Source: Chthoniobacterales bacterium
Lineage (GTDB): Bacteria; Verrucomicrobiota; Verrucomicrobiia; Chthoniobacterales; UBA6821
DNA length: 36,796 nt
Direction of reading: 5' to 3'
Assembly: GCA_019747735.1 (NCBI GenBank)
Contig: JAIEQL010000020.1
Coordinates: 1-36,796 of the forward strand
This document shows positions 1 through 8,123 of this stretch, piece after piece. Position numbers and translations under genes: made by a program. Below the pieces are notes generated by a model. The model did not search any database. It was not told the origin of the DNA and worked only from the letters and a program-made list of their open reading frames with translations. Each line of letters begins with the position of its first letter. The stretch's first letter is position 1.

Positions 1-129
1 CTACGTGCTTTCTATCAACGTCTCCTCTCCAATGGAAAAAAACCTAAGGTTGCTCTCACCGCTGTTATGCGAAAACTTATTATCCTGCTTAACAAACTTA
101 TCAAGCAACCAAACTTTTCTCTTGCCTAA
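1..129 (+). pseudogene. IS110-family transposase, C-terminal end (cut by window edge)
   Basis: Frame 1 is open from the first base to a TAA at 127-129 and encodes the last 42 residues of a protein. It reads LRAFYQRLLSNGKKPKVAL, then TAVMRKLIILLNKLIKQ. The pattern FYQRL..GK.PKVALTA.MRKL..ILN is the characteristic C-terminus of IS110/IS1111-type DEDD transposases (family knowledge). The rest of the gene lies outside the window, so I cannot tell whether the element is intact. No neighbouring gene reads through into it. Confidence 0.8.
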
Positions 130-285
130 TCAACACCGTTACTGACCCGCTTGCTCCGGAGGTCTTCTTTCCCGAAAAAATTGAGATGATACCCTTTTGG
201 TACGTAAGCCGATTGAAAAAAAATTTTGAGGTCGAGTATATTGCGTCAGATTTTCTGTTTCCATTCACGTTTTAGGATTATTTTT
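130..285. other. Non-coding stretch after the IS110 end
   Basis: No convincing gene is present. The first part is presumably the right non-coding end of the IS110 element. Elements of this family carry a structured non-coding RNA in one terminal region, but I cannot identify a right boundary or a convincing fold here. From about 250 onward the sequence runs in frame into the IS30 relic that follows. Confidence 0.4.
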
Positions 286-519
286 ATTCCAACCCGAGTA
301 GATATTTCGCAGGGCCCAGGGATTGTTGAGAAGAAAATAGACATTGAGGGTTGAAAATCCCATAGAATCATGGGAGCCAAGAATCAAGGAGTGATCCTAA
401 GTAGGGTTAATCGACATTCAAAATTTGTTCTGCTTAAAAAACTGAGAAACAAGTTTTCTCAAGGAGAGGCAGAAGCTTTTTGTGAAATACTGAAAGGATT
501 AACAGCCCATTGCAGCTGA
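286..519 (+). pseudogene. IS30-family transposase remnant (DDE domain piece)
   Basis: One continuous frame reads IPTRVDISQGPGIVEKKIDI, then EG, a TGA stop at 352-354, KSHRIMGAKNQGVILSRV, and NRHSKFVLLKKLRNKF, ending at TGA 517-519. This matches the IS30 pattern IPNRVDI..RP.IVE...IGDWE.DT(I)MGA..QG.ILSLV.R.S.F..L. The internal TGA falls exactly where the conserved Trp of the GDWE.DT motif belongs. The Glu-Asp-Thr after it, which includes the first catalytic Asp, has become Lys-Ser-His-Arg. The N-terminal HTH and the rest of the DDE core are absent, so this is a decayed fragment. An ATG at 370 would open only 49 residues. Confidence 0.75.
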
Positions 520-542
520 CAGTAGACTGTAAAAACAGGCCC

Positions 543-2396
543 TCATTCTACCGTAACACTTTTGGCTAGATTTCTTGGCTTATCCACATCACAACCAAGC
601 GCCAGTGCGGTATGGTAGGCAAAGAGCTGCAAGGGAATCGTAGAAAGAATGGGAGTTAGGTAATCAGGAGTAGCTGGAATAGTAATAACGTCGTTACAGA
701 TTTCCTCAAGCTCTTGAGAATGACCTTCTGTCCCAATGGCGATAACAGGACCTCTGCGAGCACGGACCTCTTCGATGCTGCTTCTGTTTTTCGCAAAGAC
801 TGCATCGTGAGGAGCAATAAAAACCGAAGGAGTCTCTTCATTCACAAGAGCGATGACCCCATGTTTGAGTTCGGCACTAGGATAACCACTAGCAGCAATA
901 TAACTTACTTCTTTTAGTTTTAATGCCCCTTCCAATGCGATGGGATAATTAAATTGTCGCCCCATAAAAAGCATCACCCGCGAAGAAGCATAACGCTGAG
1001 CAATCGCTGCTATTTTATCATTGAGCTCGAGCGTTTTTGCTATTTTTCCAGGCAAGGTTTCTAACTCAGCGATAATTTTGCTTCCTTCCCAACTGGAGAG
1101 GCAATGGATACGGCCGAGCAAAAGAGCAATCAATGTCAATATCGTTACTTGTGAAGTGAAACTCTTGGTTGCGGCTACTCCAATCTCTGCACCTGCATGC
1201 ATATAAACCCCACCATTACTTTCTCGTGCGATAGTGCTAGCGACATTATTACAAATTCCCAGCGTTCGATGTCCCTTCCGTTGACTCTCGCGCAGGGCTG
1301 CAAGGGTGTCTGCGGTTTCTCCACTTTGACTCAATACAAAAACAAGAGTGTCTTTGGTCATCGGCAAATTACGATAACGAAACTCGCTCGCAAACTCACA
1401 TTCCGTGGGGATTTGAGCTAATGATTCTATCAAATATTCTCCAACCATGGCTGCGTGCATCGCGGAACCACAACCACTCAAAACAATCCGTTCCACTGAG
1501 CGTAGCTGGGCATTAGACATCTCTAAACCGCCTAGCTTTGCTGTGGCTTCTTCGAGAGACAAACGCCCACGCATTGCTTCATGAACAGTATGAGTCTGTT
1601 CAAAAATTTCTTTGATCATGTAGTGGGGATAGAGACCTTTATCAGCAACATCATGAGACAAGGCTTCTACCGTCGTGATATTGTAGTGCGCTCCATTCCC
1701 ATCAAGATTGGAAAGAGTAAACCCATCATCTTTGATAGCTACAATTTCGTTGTCGTTGAGATAAACTACATCACGCGTGTAGGCTACAATAGCACTCACA
1801 TCACTTGCCAAAAAATGTTCACCACGTCCAATACCAAGAACCAAAGGGCTTCCACGCCTGGCTCCTACAATAAGACCAGGAATATCAGCATGCACCACAG
1901 CGATGCCATAAGTCCCATCAACACAACGAAGCGCCTCTCTAACAGCAGTGACTAACGATTCCTCACTTTTAACTGGGGCAAAATCAAAAATATGCCCAAT
2001 TAAATGAGCCAGCACTTCTGTATCCGTTTGGGAGTAAAAAAAATGCCCCTCTTTTTCGAGCTGCTGGCGTAGCTTTGTATAATTTTCAATGACTCCATTA
2101 TGCACCAAGGCTAAGCGCCCAGAGCCATCAACATGAGGATGTGCATTTTCATAGGTCACTTGCCCATGAGTAGCCCAACGGGTGTGGCTAATGCCGACAT
2201 GTCCTTCTAGAGGCTCTTCCAAAATCAACTTGCTCAAATTTTCAATCCGCCCCGGAGACTTACGTATAAAAAGTTCTCCATGATCCAGAGTTGCCACCCC
2301 AGCAGAGTCATAGCCTCGATATTCCAAACGACGCAATCCCTCCAATAAAGTAGGGACTGCATCTTTAGGGCCAACATATCCGACAATTCCACACAT
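543..2396 (-). CDS. glmS: Glutamine-fructose-6-phosphate aminotransferase (isomerizing)
   Basis: GlmS converts fructose-6-phosphate and glutamine to glucosamine-6-phosphate, the first step toward UDP-GlcNAc for peptidoglycan and lipid A in the cytoplasm. The product has 617 residues, close to the usual 610. It opens with MCGIVGYVG, where Cys2 is the nucleophile of the class II glutamine amidotransferase domain (about 1-220). Two SIS sugar-isomerase domains follow (about 290-430 and 460-600), including VLSQSGETADT in the first. The C-terminus KPRNLAKSVTVE is the canonical GlmS ending. The start is fixed by the required Cys2. The gene diverges from glgC with 100 bp between starts, a spacer mostly made of short tandem repeats. 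I see no glmS ribozyme in that spacer. Confidence 0.96.
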   Translation of the reverse strand: MCGIVGYVGPKDAVPTLLEGLRRLEYRGYDSAGVATLDHGELFIRKSPGRIENLSKLILEEPLEGHVGISHTRWATHGQVTYENAHPHVDGSGRLALVHNGVIENYTKLRQQLEKEGHFFYSQTDTEVLAHLIGHIFDFAPVKSEESLVTAVREALRCVDGTYGIAVVHADIPGLIVGARRGSPLVLGIGRGEHFLASDVSAIVAYTRDVVYLNDNEIVAIKDDGFTLSNLDGNGAHYNITTVEALSHDVADKGLYPHYMIKEIFEQTHTVHEAMRGRLSLEEATAKLGGLEMSNAQLRSVERIVLSGCGSAMHAAMVGEYLIESLAQIPTECEFASEFRYRNLPMTKDTLVFVLSQSGETADTLAALRESQRKGHRTLGICNNVASTIARESNGGVYMHAGAEIGVAATKSFTSQVTILTLIALLLGRIHCLSSWEGSKIIAELETLPGKIAKTLELNDKIAAIAQRYASSRVMLFMGRQFNYPIALEGALKLKEVSYIAASGYPSAELKHGVIALVNEETPSVFIAPHDAVFAKNRSSIEEVRARRGPVIAIGTEGHSQELEEICNDVITIPATPDYLTPILSTIPLQLFAYHTALALGCDVDKPRNLAKSVTVE

Positions 2397-2400
2397 AAAT

Positions 2401-2440
2401 AGGCTATAGGCTATAGGCTATAAGCTGTAGACTAAAGGCT
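2401..2440. repeat. Heptamer tandem repeat, AGGCTAT type
   Basis: This run reads as successive 7-mers AGGCTAT, AGGCTAT, AGGCTAT, AAGCTGT, AGACTAA, AGGCT. The same unit type recurs at 6665-6695. It lies just upstream of glmS (4 bp from its start codon) and within the glmS/glgC divergent spacer. Confidence 0.8.
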
Positions 2441-2465
2441 TTTTTTAGCAATAGCTTGAAAATTT

Positions 2466-2496
2466 CATTTTCAACTTTTAACTTCAATTTTTCATT
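2466..2496. repeat. Short repeat, CTTTTAA/CTTCAA type, before glgC
   Basis: A pyrimidine-rich run with near-7-bp periodicity (TTTTCAA, CTTTTAA, CTTCAAT, TTTTCAT) reaches right up to the glgC start codon, where a ribosome-binding site would be expected. The same AACTTCAACTT-like wording recurs at 22930-22959, 32651-32684 and 32767-32795. Confidence 0.6.
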
Positions 2497-3804
2497 ATGG
2501 AGATTTCCAAAATTATCTCACCACAATCAAAAACAGCTGCGATTATTATGGGAGGAGGCGCTGGAACCCGCTTGTTTCCTCTCACCCGCGAGCGTGCAAA
2601 GCCCGCAGTTCCCATTGGTGGAAAATATCGTCTTGTCGATATCCCCATTAGCAACTGTCTGAATTCTGGTATTCGTGGGATCTTTGTCCTCACCCAATTT
2701 AACAGCACCTCCCTTCATCGTCATATCAGTGAGAGTTACAAATTTGACCCTTTCCATAATAGTTTTGTAGAAGTTCTCGCAGCTCAACAAACCCCTCAAG
2801 GTTCTGATTGGTATCAAGGGACTGCCGATGCCGTCCGGCAAAACCTGCATAATTTTCTCGATCGCGATTACGATTATTTCATTGTACTGAGCGGCGATCA
2901 GCTCTACCGCATGGATTATAGGGCGATTTTAGACCAGCATATTAAAACAGCAGCGGACCTCACCATAGCTTGTATTCCCGTCAATCGAGAAGCAGCTCCT
3001 GGTTTTGGTATCATGAAAATAGATCCGGACTTGAAAATCACTCAGTTTGTCGAAAAACCCAAGGATCCTGCTGCTTTGGAAGAACTATGTTTACAACCTG
3101 CTCTGTTGACTCAACTAAACGAGCCCCATGATCAACAGCTCTATTTGGCCTCCATGGGAATTTATCTTTTTAATCGCCAAGTGCTCATCGACTGCCTCGA
3201 CAATAAATTTCCTGACTTTGGAAAAAATGTGATTCCAGCAACGATTAAAACACACCATGTCAAAGCCACCCTCTTTCGAGGCTACTGGGAAGACATCGGA
3301 ACCATGCGTTCTTTTTTTAATGCGAATCTCCAGCTTACTGATCCGAATCCGTCTTACAGCTTTTATGCTCCTGGAGCTCCTATTTACACACAATCACGAT
3401 TTTTACCTGCAAGCGTTATCGAGGAAGCTACCGTCCATCGCGCCATTATTTCTGATGGTTGCATCATCAATGCCGCACTCATTAGACGCTGTGTGATTGG
3501 GATTCGCAGCATCATCCGATCTGGCACACAACTCAAAAATACAATCATGATGGGAGCCGACTATTACGAATCAGAATTAAAAGCCCCTCTGGATAACCTT
3601 CCTCCCATTGGGATTGGCCATAATTGCATTATTGAAAATGCTATCATCGATAAAAATGCACGCATTGGAAACAATGTCATCATTTCTTCCCAAGGCAACA
3701 AGGACTCTAGCAATGGGCCAGGATATTGTATTTGCGAGGGAATTGTCGTGATCTTAAAAAATGCGGTGATTCCTTCAGGGACGAAAATTGGCTTTGCTGA
3801 ATAA
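2497..3804 (+). CDS. glgC: Glucose-1-phosphate adenylyltransferase (ADP-glucose pyrophosphorylase)
   Basis: GlgC makes ADP-glucose from glucose-1-phosphate and ATP, the committed step of bacterial glycogen synthesis. The 435-residue product has a nucleotidyltransferase domain beginning with GGGAGTRLFPLT (19-30) and KPAVPIGGKYRLVDIPIS. Further family signatures are YQGTADAVRQ, SGDQLYRMDY, FVEKP and YWEDIGT. The C-terminal part contains hexapeptide (left-handed beta-helix) repeats such as IIENAIIDKNARIGNNVII. Length and motifs are normal. The start ATG fits the family N-terminus. No Shine-Dalgarno is present, and the upstream bases are a CT-rich repeat. No other glycogen gene is in the window. 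Confidence 0.95.
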   Translation: MEISKIISPQSKTAAIIMGGGAGTRLFPLTRERAKPAVPIGGKYRLVDIPISNCLNSGIRGIFVLTQFNSTSLHRHISESYKFDPFHNSFVEVLAAQQTPQGSDWYQGTADAVRQNLHNFLDRDYDYFIVLSGDQLYRMDYRAILDQHIKTAADLTIACIPVNREAAPGFGIMKIDPDLKITQFVEKPKDPAALEELCLQPALLTQLNEPHDQQLYLASMGIYLFNRQVLIDCLDNKFPDFGKNVIPATIKTHHVKATLFRGYWEDIGTMRSFFNANLQLTDPNPSYSFYAPGAPIYTQSRFLPASVIEEATVHRAIISDGCIINAALIRRCVIGIRSIIRSGTQLKNTIMMGADYYESELKAPLDNLPPIGIGHNCIIENAIIDKNARIGNNVIISSQGNKDSSNGPGYCICEGIVVILKNAVIPSGTKIGFAE

Positions 3805-3829
3805 AAAATCGGTTCATTATGTGGCTTTC

Positions 3830-4384
3830 ATGAAATTCGCCCTTCGACTTCTACTCTTATTAATAACGTCTCTTTTTCTCTCAAGTTGTCTCTATGAAAG
3901 CGCTCCTAGCATCCCCTCAAGCCAGATTAACACATGGCTTTTAGGGCATTGGATGACCCAAGACAAAAGTGGAAAAATTTTTGAAGCGATTGTTGCCCCC
4001 AAAGATAACATTCATTACGAAGTCACTATTTGGAACCAAGATAAAAACAGAGATCATCCCTGGAAGTTTGTAGGATGGATTTCCCGTGTAGATGATTTGA
4101 AATTATTAACACTTTGTTCCCTTTCAGATGATCCTCGTTATCACGGAAAATATCTTTTTTTCCATTATGAGCTCATGACCCCGGAGGCAGCTCCTATCAA
4201 TGGCGTCGGAGCAAGAAGGATGCGCCTCATCGCGCTACAACTCCCCAAGGAAGCAGAAAAAGAGGACTCCTATCACCTTCGTAAAGCCATTAGAAATGCT
4301 CTCCACCGCGGTTTACTCTTATTTCCAGAGGGATCTTCTATATGGACAAGGACGGGGGATGTTTATTTGAGAGAAAGTTCGTAG
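3830..4384 (+). CDS. Putative lipoprotein of unknown function
   Basis: I do not recognise the family. From the ATG at 3830 the product has 184 residues and begins MKFALRLLLLLITSLFLSSC, a lipoprotein signal peptide with lipobox LSSC and lipidated Cys20. An upstream in-frame ATG at 3788 would overlap glgC by 17 bp and put extra residues before the signal, so I chose 3830. The mature part is soluble and mildly aromatic (WLLGHWMTQDKSGKIFEAIV near its start), with a segment WTRTGDVYLRES at the end, reminiscent of small beta-rich lipoproteins. It lies 25 bp after glgC and may be co-transcribed. It converges on bcp across a repeat hairpin. Confidence 0.7.
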   Translation: MKFALRLLLLLITSLFLSSCLYESAPSIPSSQINTWLLGHWMTQDKSGKIFEAIVAPKDNIHYEVTIWNQDKNRDHPWKFVGWISRVDDLKLLTLCSLSDDPRYHGKYLFFHYELMTPEAAPINGVGARRMRLIALQLPKEAEKEDSYHLRKAIRNALHRGLLLFPEGSSIWTRTGDVYLRESS

Positions 4385-4431
4385 TTGGTAGTTCGTACGT
4401 CATTCATTACGAACTACAAACTCAAGCGCCA
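4382..4431. terminator. Repeat-built hairpin between convergent genes
   Basis: Heptamer-like units (GTAGTTG, GTAGTTC) are followed by their reverse complement. GTAGTTCGTA at 4388-4397 pairs perfectly with TACGAACTAC at 4408-4417 around a 10-nt loop. The hairpin sits between the 3' ends of the lipoprotein gene and bcp. There is no strong U tract, so a terminator role is inferred from position and symmetry. Confidence 0.45.
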
Positions 4432-4442
4432 GCGATGATGCC

Positions 4443-4907
4443 CTATTCCAGGGCCTGCAGAGCTTCTTGAATTTCTTGTGCAGCACCGCTGGTCTTGGCT
4501 TTGCGTGAAAGCCAAGCAATTTTTCCATCGCTGATTAAAAAAGATTCACGACTGGTAAATCCCAACAGTGGATTCAATTTAACTCCAAAAGCCTTAGCCA
4601 CCTCACCACTTCGATCTGCAATGAGAGGAAAAGGGAGCTGTTGCTTTTGTTGGAACTTTTTCTGTGCAGCAGGAGTATCCCGACTCACTCCTAAAATCTG
4701 AATTTGTTTCCCTTCTCGATCGCGAAGCGTTGTAAAAGAATCTCTCAGCGAACAGGCCTCTGCTGTGCATCCGGGTGTTGCTGCTTTAGGATAAAAATAA
4801 ACGAGCGTCGTTCCTTTTTTATAAATATCTCCAAAAACAATCTCAGTGCCATCTTGATCAAGCGCCGAGAGCTGAGGAGCTGATGAGCCGAGTTCGAGTA
4901 GTTTCAT
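4443..4907 (-). CDS. bcp: Thiol peroxidase of the Bcp/PrxQ peroxiredoxin family
   Basis: A cytoplasmic peroxiredoxin that reduces hydrogen and organic peroxides. The 154-residue product has the Bcp core: YFYPKAATPGCTAEACSLRD, with peroxidatic Cys47 in the P...T..C context and resolving Cys52 five residues later, the PrxQ-type atypical two-Cys arrangement. ILGVSRD and FPLIAD are also typical. Length is normal. It lies 50 bp downstream of the UbiB-like kinase on the same strand and could share its transcript. With the catalase at 27678 it gives the window two peroxide-removal enzymes. Confidence 0.92.
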   Translation of the reverse strand: MKLLELGSSAPQLSALDQDGTEIVFGDIYKKGTTLVYFYPKAATPGCTAEACSLRDSFTTLRDREGKQIQILGVSRDTPAAQKKFQQKQQLPFPLIADRSGEVAKAFGVKLNPLLGFTSRESFLISDGKIAWLSRKAKTSGAAQEIQEALQALE

Positions 4908-4957
4908 AGGATCTGGTAAATAATTAAGATGTTTTCTCTTCTAAAAAACTTAACCGC

Positions 4958-6658
4958 TCAGAGCCCCCCATGTTTCCAAATGGAAAACGCCAAACGCAAG
5001 CACATAAAAAAACCAATCAAAAAGCCAATGAGGCCAAAAAGAGGAATGTCTCCTATTTTTGGTGGCAACCTTGAGTGGATTAAAATGGAAGAAGCAATCA
5101 ACAAGGAAGCGGCTAGCAGCGCATTGACAAGTCGATTGAAAACCGAATCTAGCGTCTGACGTAGCGGCTCAATCCCCTCTGGAGCAATCCGATGTTCTAG
5201 CGGAATCTGGAGTTGGCCACGCTTGAGCCTACTATAAAAAAGCCGCACATCATGAGGGAGCTCTTCGAGCAAATCGATGCTCTCTGTGAATAAGCGAGCC
5301 AGGATAATCAACATTCTCTTTGGTTGATAGCGCTCCGTCATGAGCTCCATGGCATACGGTTTTCCAATCATAATAAAATTAAGCTTAGAATCCAACTCGC
5401 GGCCGATCGCCTCTACTTGCGTCAATGCTTTAATTCCAAGATAAAAACTTCCCTTCATCCGCAGGTGATTTTTTCTCAACATTTCGATCAATTGATTGAG
5501 GACTTTTCCCAAGCGAATATCAGCAAGGGCACCCGCTAAGTTTTGTTGAGAAAATTCTTCCACCTCTGCCAGAAAATTAGCGGAGTCTTCAACGTCACCT
5601 TCTTCTGACATTTCCAAAAGCGCATGCATCACTTGACGATGATTTTTTTTCGCGAGCCCGGTAATGAGCATTGCAATACTTTGACGGAACTGCATGGAAA
5701 AAGTCCCCATCATCCCATAGTCATAAAGGCCAATCGCTCCACTTGGTAATAACACCATATTGCCAGGATGAGGATCAGCATGAAAAAAACCATAAGTGAA
5801 AATTTGCTGATAGATGAGTTTTGTAAGCTGTTCTGCAGTGTCTTTTGCAGAGAGGTGATGCTGCTTGATTGCCTTGAGGTCATTGACTCGCAGTCCCTCA
5901 ATAAAATCCATCGTCAGAACCTTATTACTGGAAAACTTTCGATAAATGGCAGGAACAACAATAAAATTTTCTTCCTCAAATTGCTTAGCAAAGCGCTCTG
6001 CATTGGCTGCCTCGTTCGTAAAGTCGAGTTCTTTGAGCAAGGTTACCGAAAACTCTTCGATCACTTTCTGCGGATTGAGCCCTCGGATATCAGGAACATG
6101 ATTTTCTAAAAAAGCTGCCAGGTCAGCTAGAATAGCCAGATCTTGCTGGATGACTTGGGTAATACGAGGTCGTTGTACTTTAACGGCAACCCGTGTGCCA
6201 TCAACAAGCCTGGCCTCATGGACTTGAGCAATCGAAGCACATCCATGCGGCACTTCTTCAAAAGAAGCAAAAAGAGTTTTAATAGGAGCCCCTAGAGCTT
6301 CTTGAATAGTGGAAACAACCTCGTTAAAAGAAAATGCTGGCACCTGCTCTTGCAGCAAACAGAGCTCCTCATAGTAGGCGTTATTAATCAAATCGCGGCG
6401 AGAACTAACAATCTGGCCAAACTTGATAAAAGTAGGTCCCAATTCCTCAAGAGCCAATCGCAGCCTCTCTGGAAGAGGTTTGGAGAGAATTCCTTTTTCA
6501 TGCTTGGTCATCGTGGCATCTTCGAAGCCAAGTAGATGTTGCAAAGCAACCAATTTTAAGACATCAGCAAAACCATATTTGAAAAGAATACTAAGAATTT
6601 CTCGATAGCGAGGAAGGTGAGAAGCAAAGATAACAGCCGAGCGAACTTGTTGAAACAT
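4958..6658 (-). CDS. UbiB/ABC1/AarF-family atypical protein kinase-like membrane protein
   Basis: A member of the ABC1/ADCK/UbiB family of ATP-binding atypical kinases, often linked to isoprenoid quinone metabolism and membrane lipid homeostasis. The 566-residue product shows the family KxGQ motif (FIKFGQ, about 77-82), ASIAQVHEA, the ATP-binding VAVKVQRP, the catalytic-loop equivalent FFHADPHPGN and the metal-binding LYDYGMMG, which is DYG rather than the commoner DFG. Two C-terminal hydrophobic helices (about 505-560) anchor it in the membrane, as in UbiB. No ubiquinone or menaquinone gene is in the window, so I leave the symbol blank. The bcp gene follows closely. Confidence 0.9.
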   Translation of the reverse strand: MFQQVRSAVIFASHLPRYREILSILFKYGFADVLKLVALQHLLGFEDATMTKHEKGILSKPLPERLRLALEELGPTFIKFGQIVSSRRDLINNAYYEELCLLQEQVPAFSFNEVVSTIQEALGAPIKTLFASFEEVPHGCASIAQVHEARLVDGTRVAVKVQRPRITQVIQQDLAILADLAAFLENHVPDIRGLNPQKVIEEFSVTLLKELDFTNEAANAERFAKQFEEENFIVVPAIYRKFSSNKVLTMDFIEGLRVNDLKAIKQHHLSAKDTAEQLTKLIYQQIFTYGFFHADPHPGNMVLLPSGAIGLYDYGMMGTFSMQFRQSIAMLITGLAKKNHRQVMHALLEMSEEGDVEDSANFLAEVEEFSQQNLAGALADIRLGKVLNQLIEMLRKNHLRMKGSFYLGIKALTQVEAIGRELDSKLNFIMIGKPYAMELMTERYQPKRMLIILARLFTESIDLLEELPHDVRLFYSRLKRGQLQIPLEHRIAPEGIEPLRQTLDSVFNRLVNALLAASLLIASSILIHSRLPPKIGDIPLFGLIGFLIGFFMCLRLAFSIWKHGGL

Positions 6659-6664
6659 CCATTG

Positions 6665-6695
6665 AGGCTATAGGCTGAAGGCTGAAGGCTAAAGC
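6665..6695. repeat. Heptamer tandem repeat, AGGCTGA type
   Basis: Successive 7-mers AGGCTAT, AGGCTGA, AGGCTGA, AGGCTAA, AGC lie just upstream of the UbiB-like gene. This is the same unit as at 2401-2440 with small substitutions, here some 4 kb away. Confidence 0.75.
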
Positions 6696-6704
6696 AAAAA
6701 TAAC

Positions 6705-6742
6705 TAGAGCGTTCCGCAAGTGAACGATTTTTGAAAATGAAT
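6705..6742 (+). repeat. Dispersed element end (TAGAGC...TTTTTGAAAATGAAT)
   Basis: This 38-bp stretch closely matches the reverse complement of 17422-17460 (about 32 of 39 positions with one gap) and, more loosely, that of 9471-9507. All begin TAGAG, contain (G)TCC and end ATTTTTGAAAAT or similar. The TA-GAG... terminus resembles the end of the MITE at 10581. Only one end is recognisable here, so it is either a truncated copy or its partner end is too decayed to see. Confidence 0.5.
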
Positions 6743-6784
6743 ATTTATACCTTTCCCGAATGAATTTTAGGTTTTTTTATCTGT

Positions 6785-6810
6785 TTACTGCTCCAGCTAG
6801 GAGCAAGTAA
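6785..6810 (+). promoter_or_regulatory. Hairpin in the long leader of the glycosyltransferase-like gene
   Basis: TTAC-TGCTCC (6785-6794) pairs with GGAGCA-A-GTAA (6800-6810) around loop AGCTA, giving ten base pairs with one bulged A. It lies about 110 bp before the 6924 start codon in a 265-bp spacer that also holds a small AAACC/GGTTT hairpin at 6884-6897. No U tract follows. A role in RNA stability or attenuation is a guess. Confidence 0.3.
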
Positions 6811-6923
6811 TGAGTTTAATGACTTCGGCAAAACAAAACTCATTTCTCTCACATCAAGATACCGACTTGCATGATTAATATAGAAACCTCAAGGTTTACG
6901 TATTGAGTTCTTAGAGGCATTTT

Positions 6924-8105
6924 ATGAAAAAGAAAAAAATCATCGTCTTAGGCTTTATGGGCGGTTGTCCCATTGCAGGAGTAATCTGGCAGCACCTTCA
7001 TTACATTGTCGGACTACAGCGTCTCGGACATGAGGTCTTCTACGTTGAGGATACCTCTCGTTTTCCTTACAACCCGGTTACCTTTGATATTTCTGACGAT
7101 TTTTCTTATGCGACTCAGACGCTAGAAACCTTAGCCAAAGAGTATAGCTTTGAGCAAAAATGGACTTACTCTGCTCGCTACCGTGACCCCTTTGAAAGTG
7201 TGGGGATGGAGCAAACGCAACTTCGAGAACTCTACCGCCATTGTGATGCTGCCCTCAATATTTGTGGCTCTCATGATCTCAATGAAGACCTGGCGCTGAT
7301 CCCTCGCCTGATCTATGTGGAGAGCGATCCGGGAGTCGAGCAAATCAAAGTGGACCAACAGAACGCCACAACCCTCTCCTTTTTAAAACATCATGCAGCT
7401 CTCTTTACTTTTGGAGAAAATATTGGAACACCTGACTTTCCTGTCCCAACGCATGGGCTCAACTGGCTTCCTACACGGCAACCGATCGTAACTGATCTTT
7501 GGTGCCATCAACCTATGGCACCAGCTCCCTCTTCAGAAGCGCTCTACACCTCGATTTGCAACTGGTCAACGAGTGGAAAAAAAGACATTTTTTGGAAAAG
7601 TTCCAACTACCTTTGGAGCAAATCGCTGGAGTTTCTCAAGTTTTGTGAAGCTCCTAAAAAATGCGAGACCACCTTTGAGTTGGCAACAGACATTAAGCAA
7701 AAAGCAGAACAAGAACTCTTTCTTCACAATCAATGGAAACTTGTTTTACCTCATGAATTGAGCAGCAACTGGAAGGGTTACCGCACTTATATTCAAGACT
7801 CGCTTGGAGAATTCACTTGTGCCAAGGACCAATATGTGCGCCTCCATACAGGTTGGTTTAGTGACCGCAGCGCCTGTTATTTAGCAGCTGGGCGGCCTGT
7901 GATTACCCAAGAGACAGGATTTAGTAAATTTTATGGTGGTCGTTATGGCTTGTTCGGATTCTCAACGATAGAAGAAATTGTGGAAGCGGTCCGCTCGATC
8001 CGTTCCGGTTATCAAAAGCATTCTCAAGCTGCCTTGGAAATTGCGCGTGAATTTTTTGAAGCAGAAAAAGTATTGCAATCACTCCTAGAGCGGGCTGGAG
8101 TTTGA
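6924..8105 (+). CDS. Glycosyltransferase-like (GT-B type) protein, copy 1
   Basis: The 393-residue product resembles GT-B glycosyltransferases with a C-terminal glycosyltransferase-1-like domain. The N-terminus has IIVLGFMGGCPIAGVIWQ, then YIVGLQRLGHEVFYVED, the usual first Rossmann-like strand and helix. The C-terminal half carries GEFTCAKDQYV and, near residue 309, GWFSDRSACYLAAGRPVI followed by an ETGF-like loop and a helix with REFFEAEKVLQSLL. Donor and acceptor are unknown. It is followed 18 bp later by a diverged paralogue with the same C-terminal signature, suggesting successive steps on one glycan. This is the only gene in the window with a plausible Shine-Dalgarno (GAGG about 8 bases before ATG). 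Confidence 0.7.
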   Translation: MKKKKIIVLGFMGGCPIAGVIWQHLHYIVGLQRLGHEVFYVEDTSRFPYNPVTFDISDDFSYATQTLETLAKEYSFEQKWTYSARYRDPFESVGMEQTQLRELYRHCDAALNICGSHDLNEDLALIPRLIYVESDPGVEQIKVDQQNATTLSFLKHHAALFTFGENIGTPDFPVPTHGLNWLPTRQPIVTDLWCHQPMAPAPSSEALYTSICNWSTSGKKDIFWKSSNYLWSKSLEFLKFCEAPKKCETTFELATDIKQKAEQELFLHNQWKLVLPHELSSNWKGYRTYIQDSLGEFTCAKDQYVRLHTGWFSDRSACYLAAGRPVITQETGFSKFYGGRYGLFGFSTIEEIVEAVRSIRSGYQKHSQAALEIAREFFEAEKVLQSLLERAGV

Positions 8106-8123
8106 AGGGACTCTATTCAACAA

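Noticed and set aside
1..540. IS110 bridge-RNA at the element's end
   Set aside because: Only the C-terminus and a short downstream region are present and I could not find a convincing fold or boundary, so no RNA is called.
1581..1955. Plus-strand open frame of 124 codons
   Set aside because: It lies wholly inside glmS on the opposite strand and shows no family motif, so it is a shadow.
2401..2440. Possible CRISPR-like array in the tandem repeats
   Set aside because: Units are 7 bp with no unique spacers, and no cas gene is present. These are simple tandem repeats.
2397..2496. Possible glmS ribozyme or riboswitch
   Set aside because: The spacer is only 100 bp, mostly tandem repeats, and lacks the conserved core of the glmS ribozyme.
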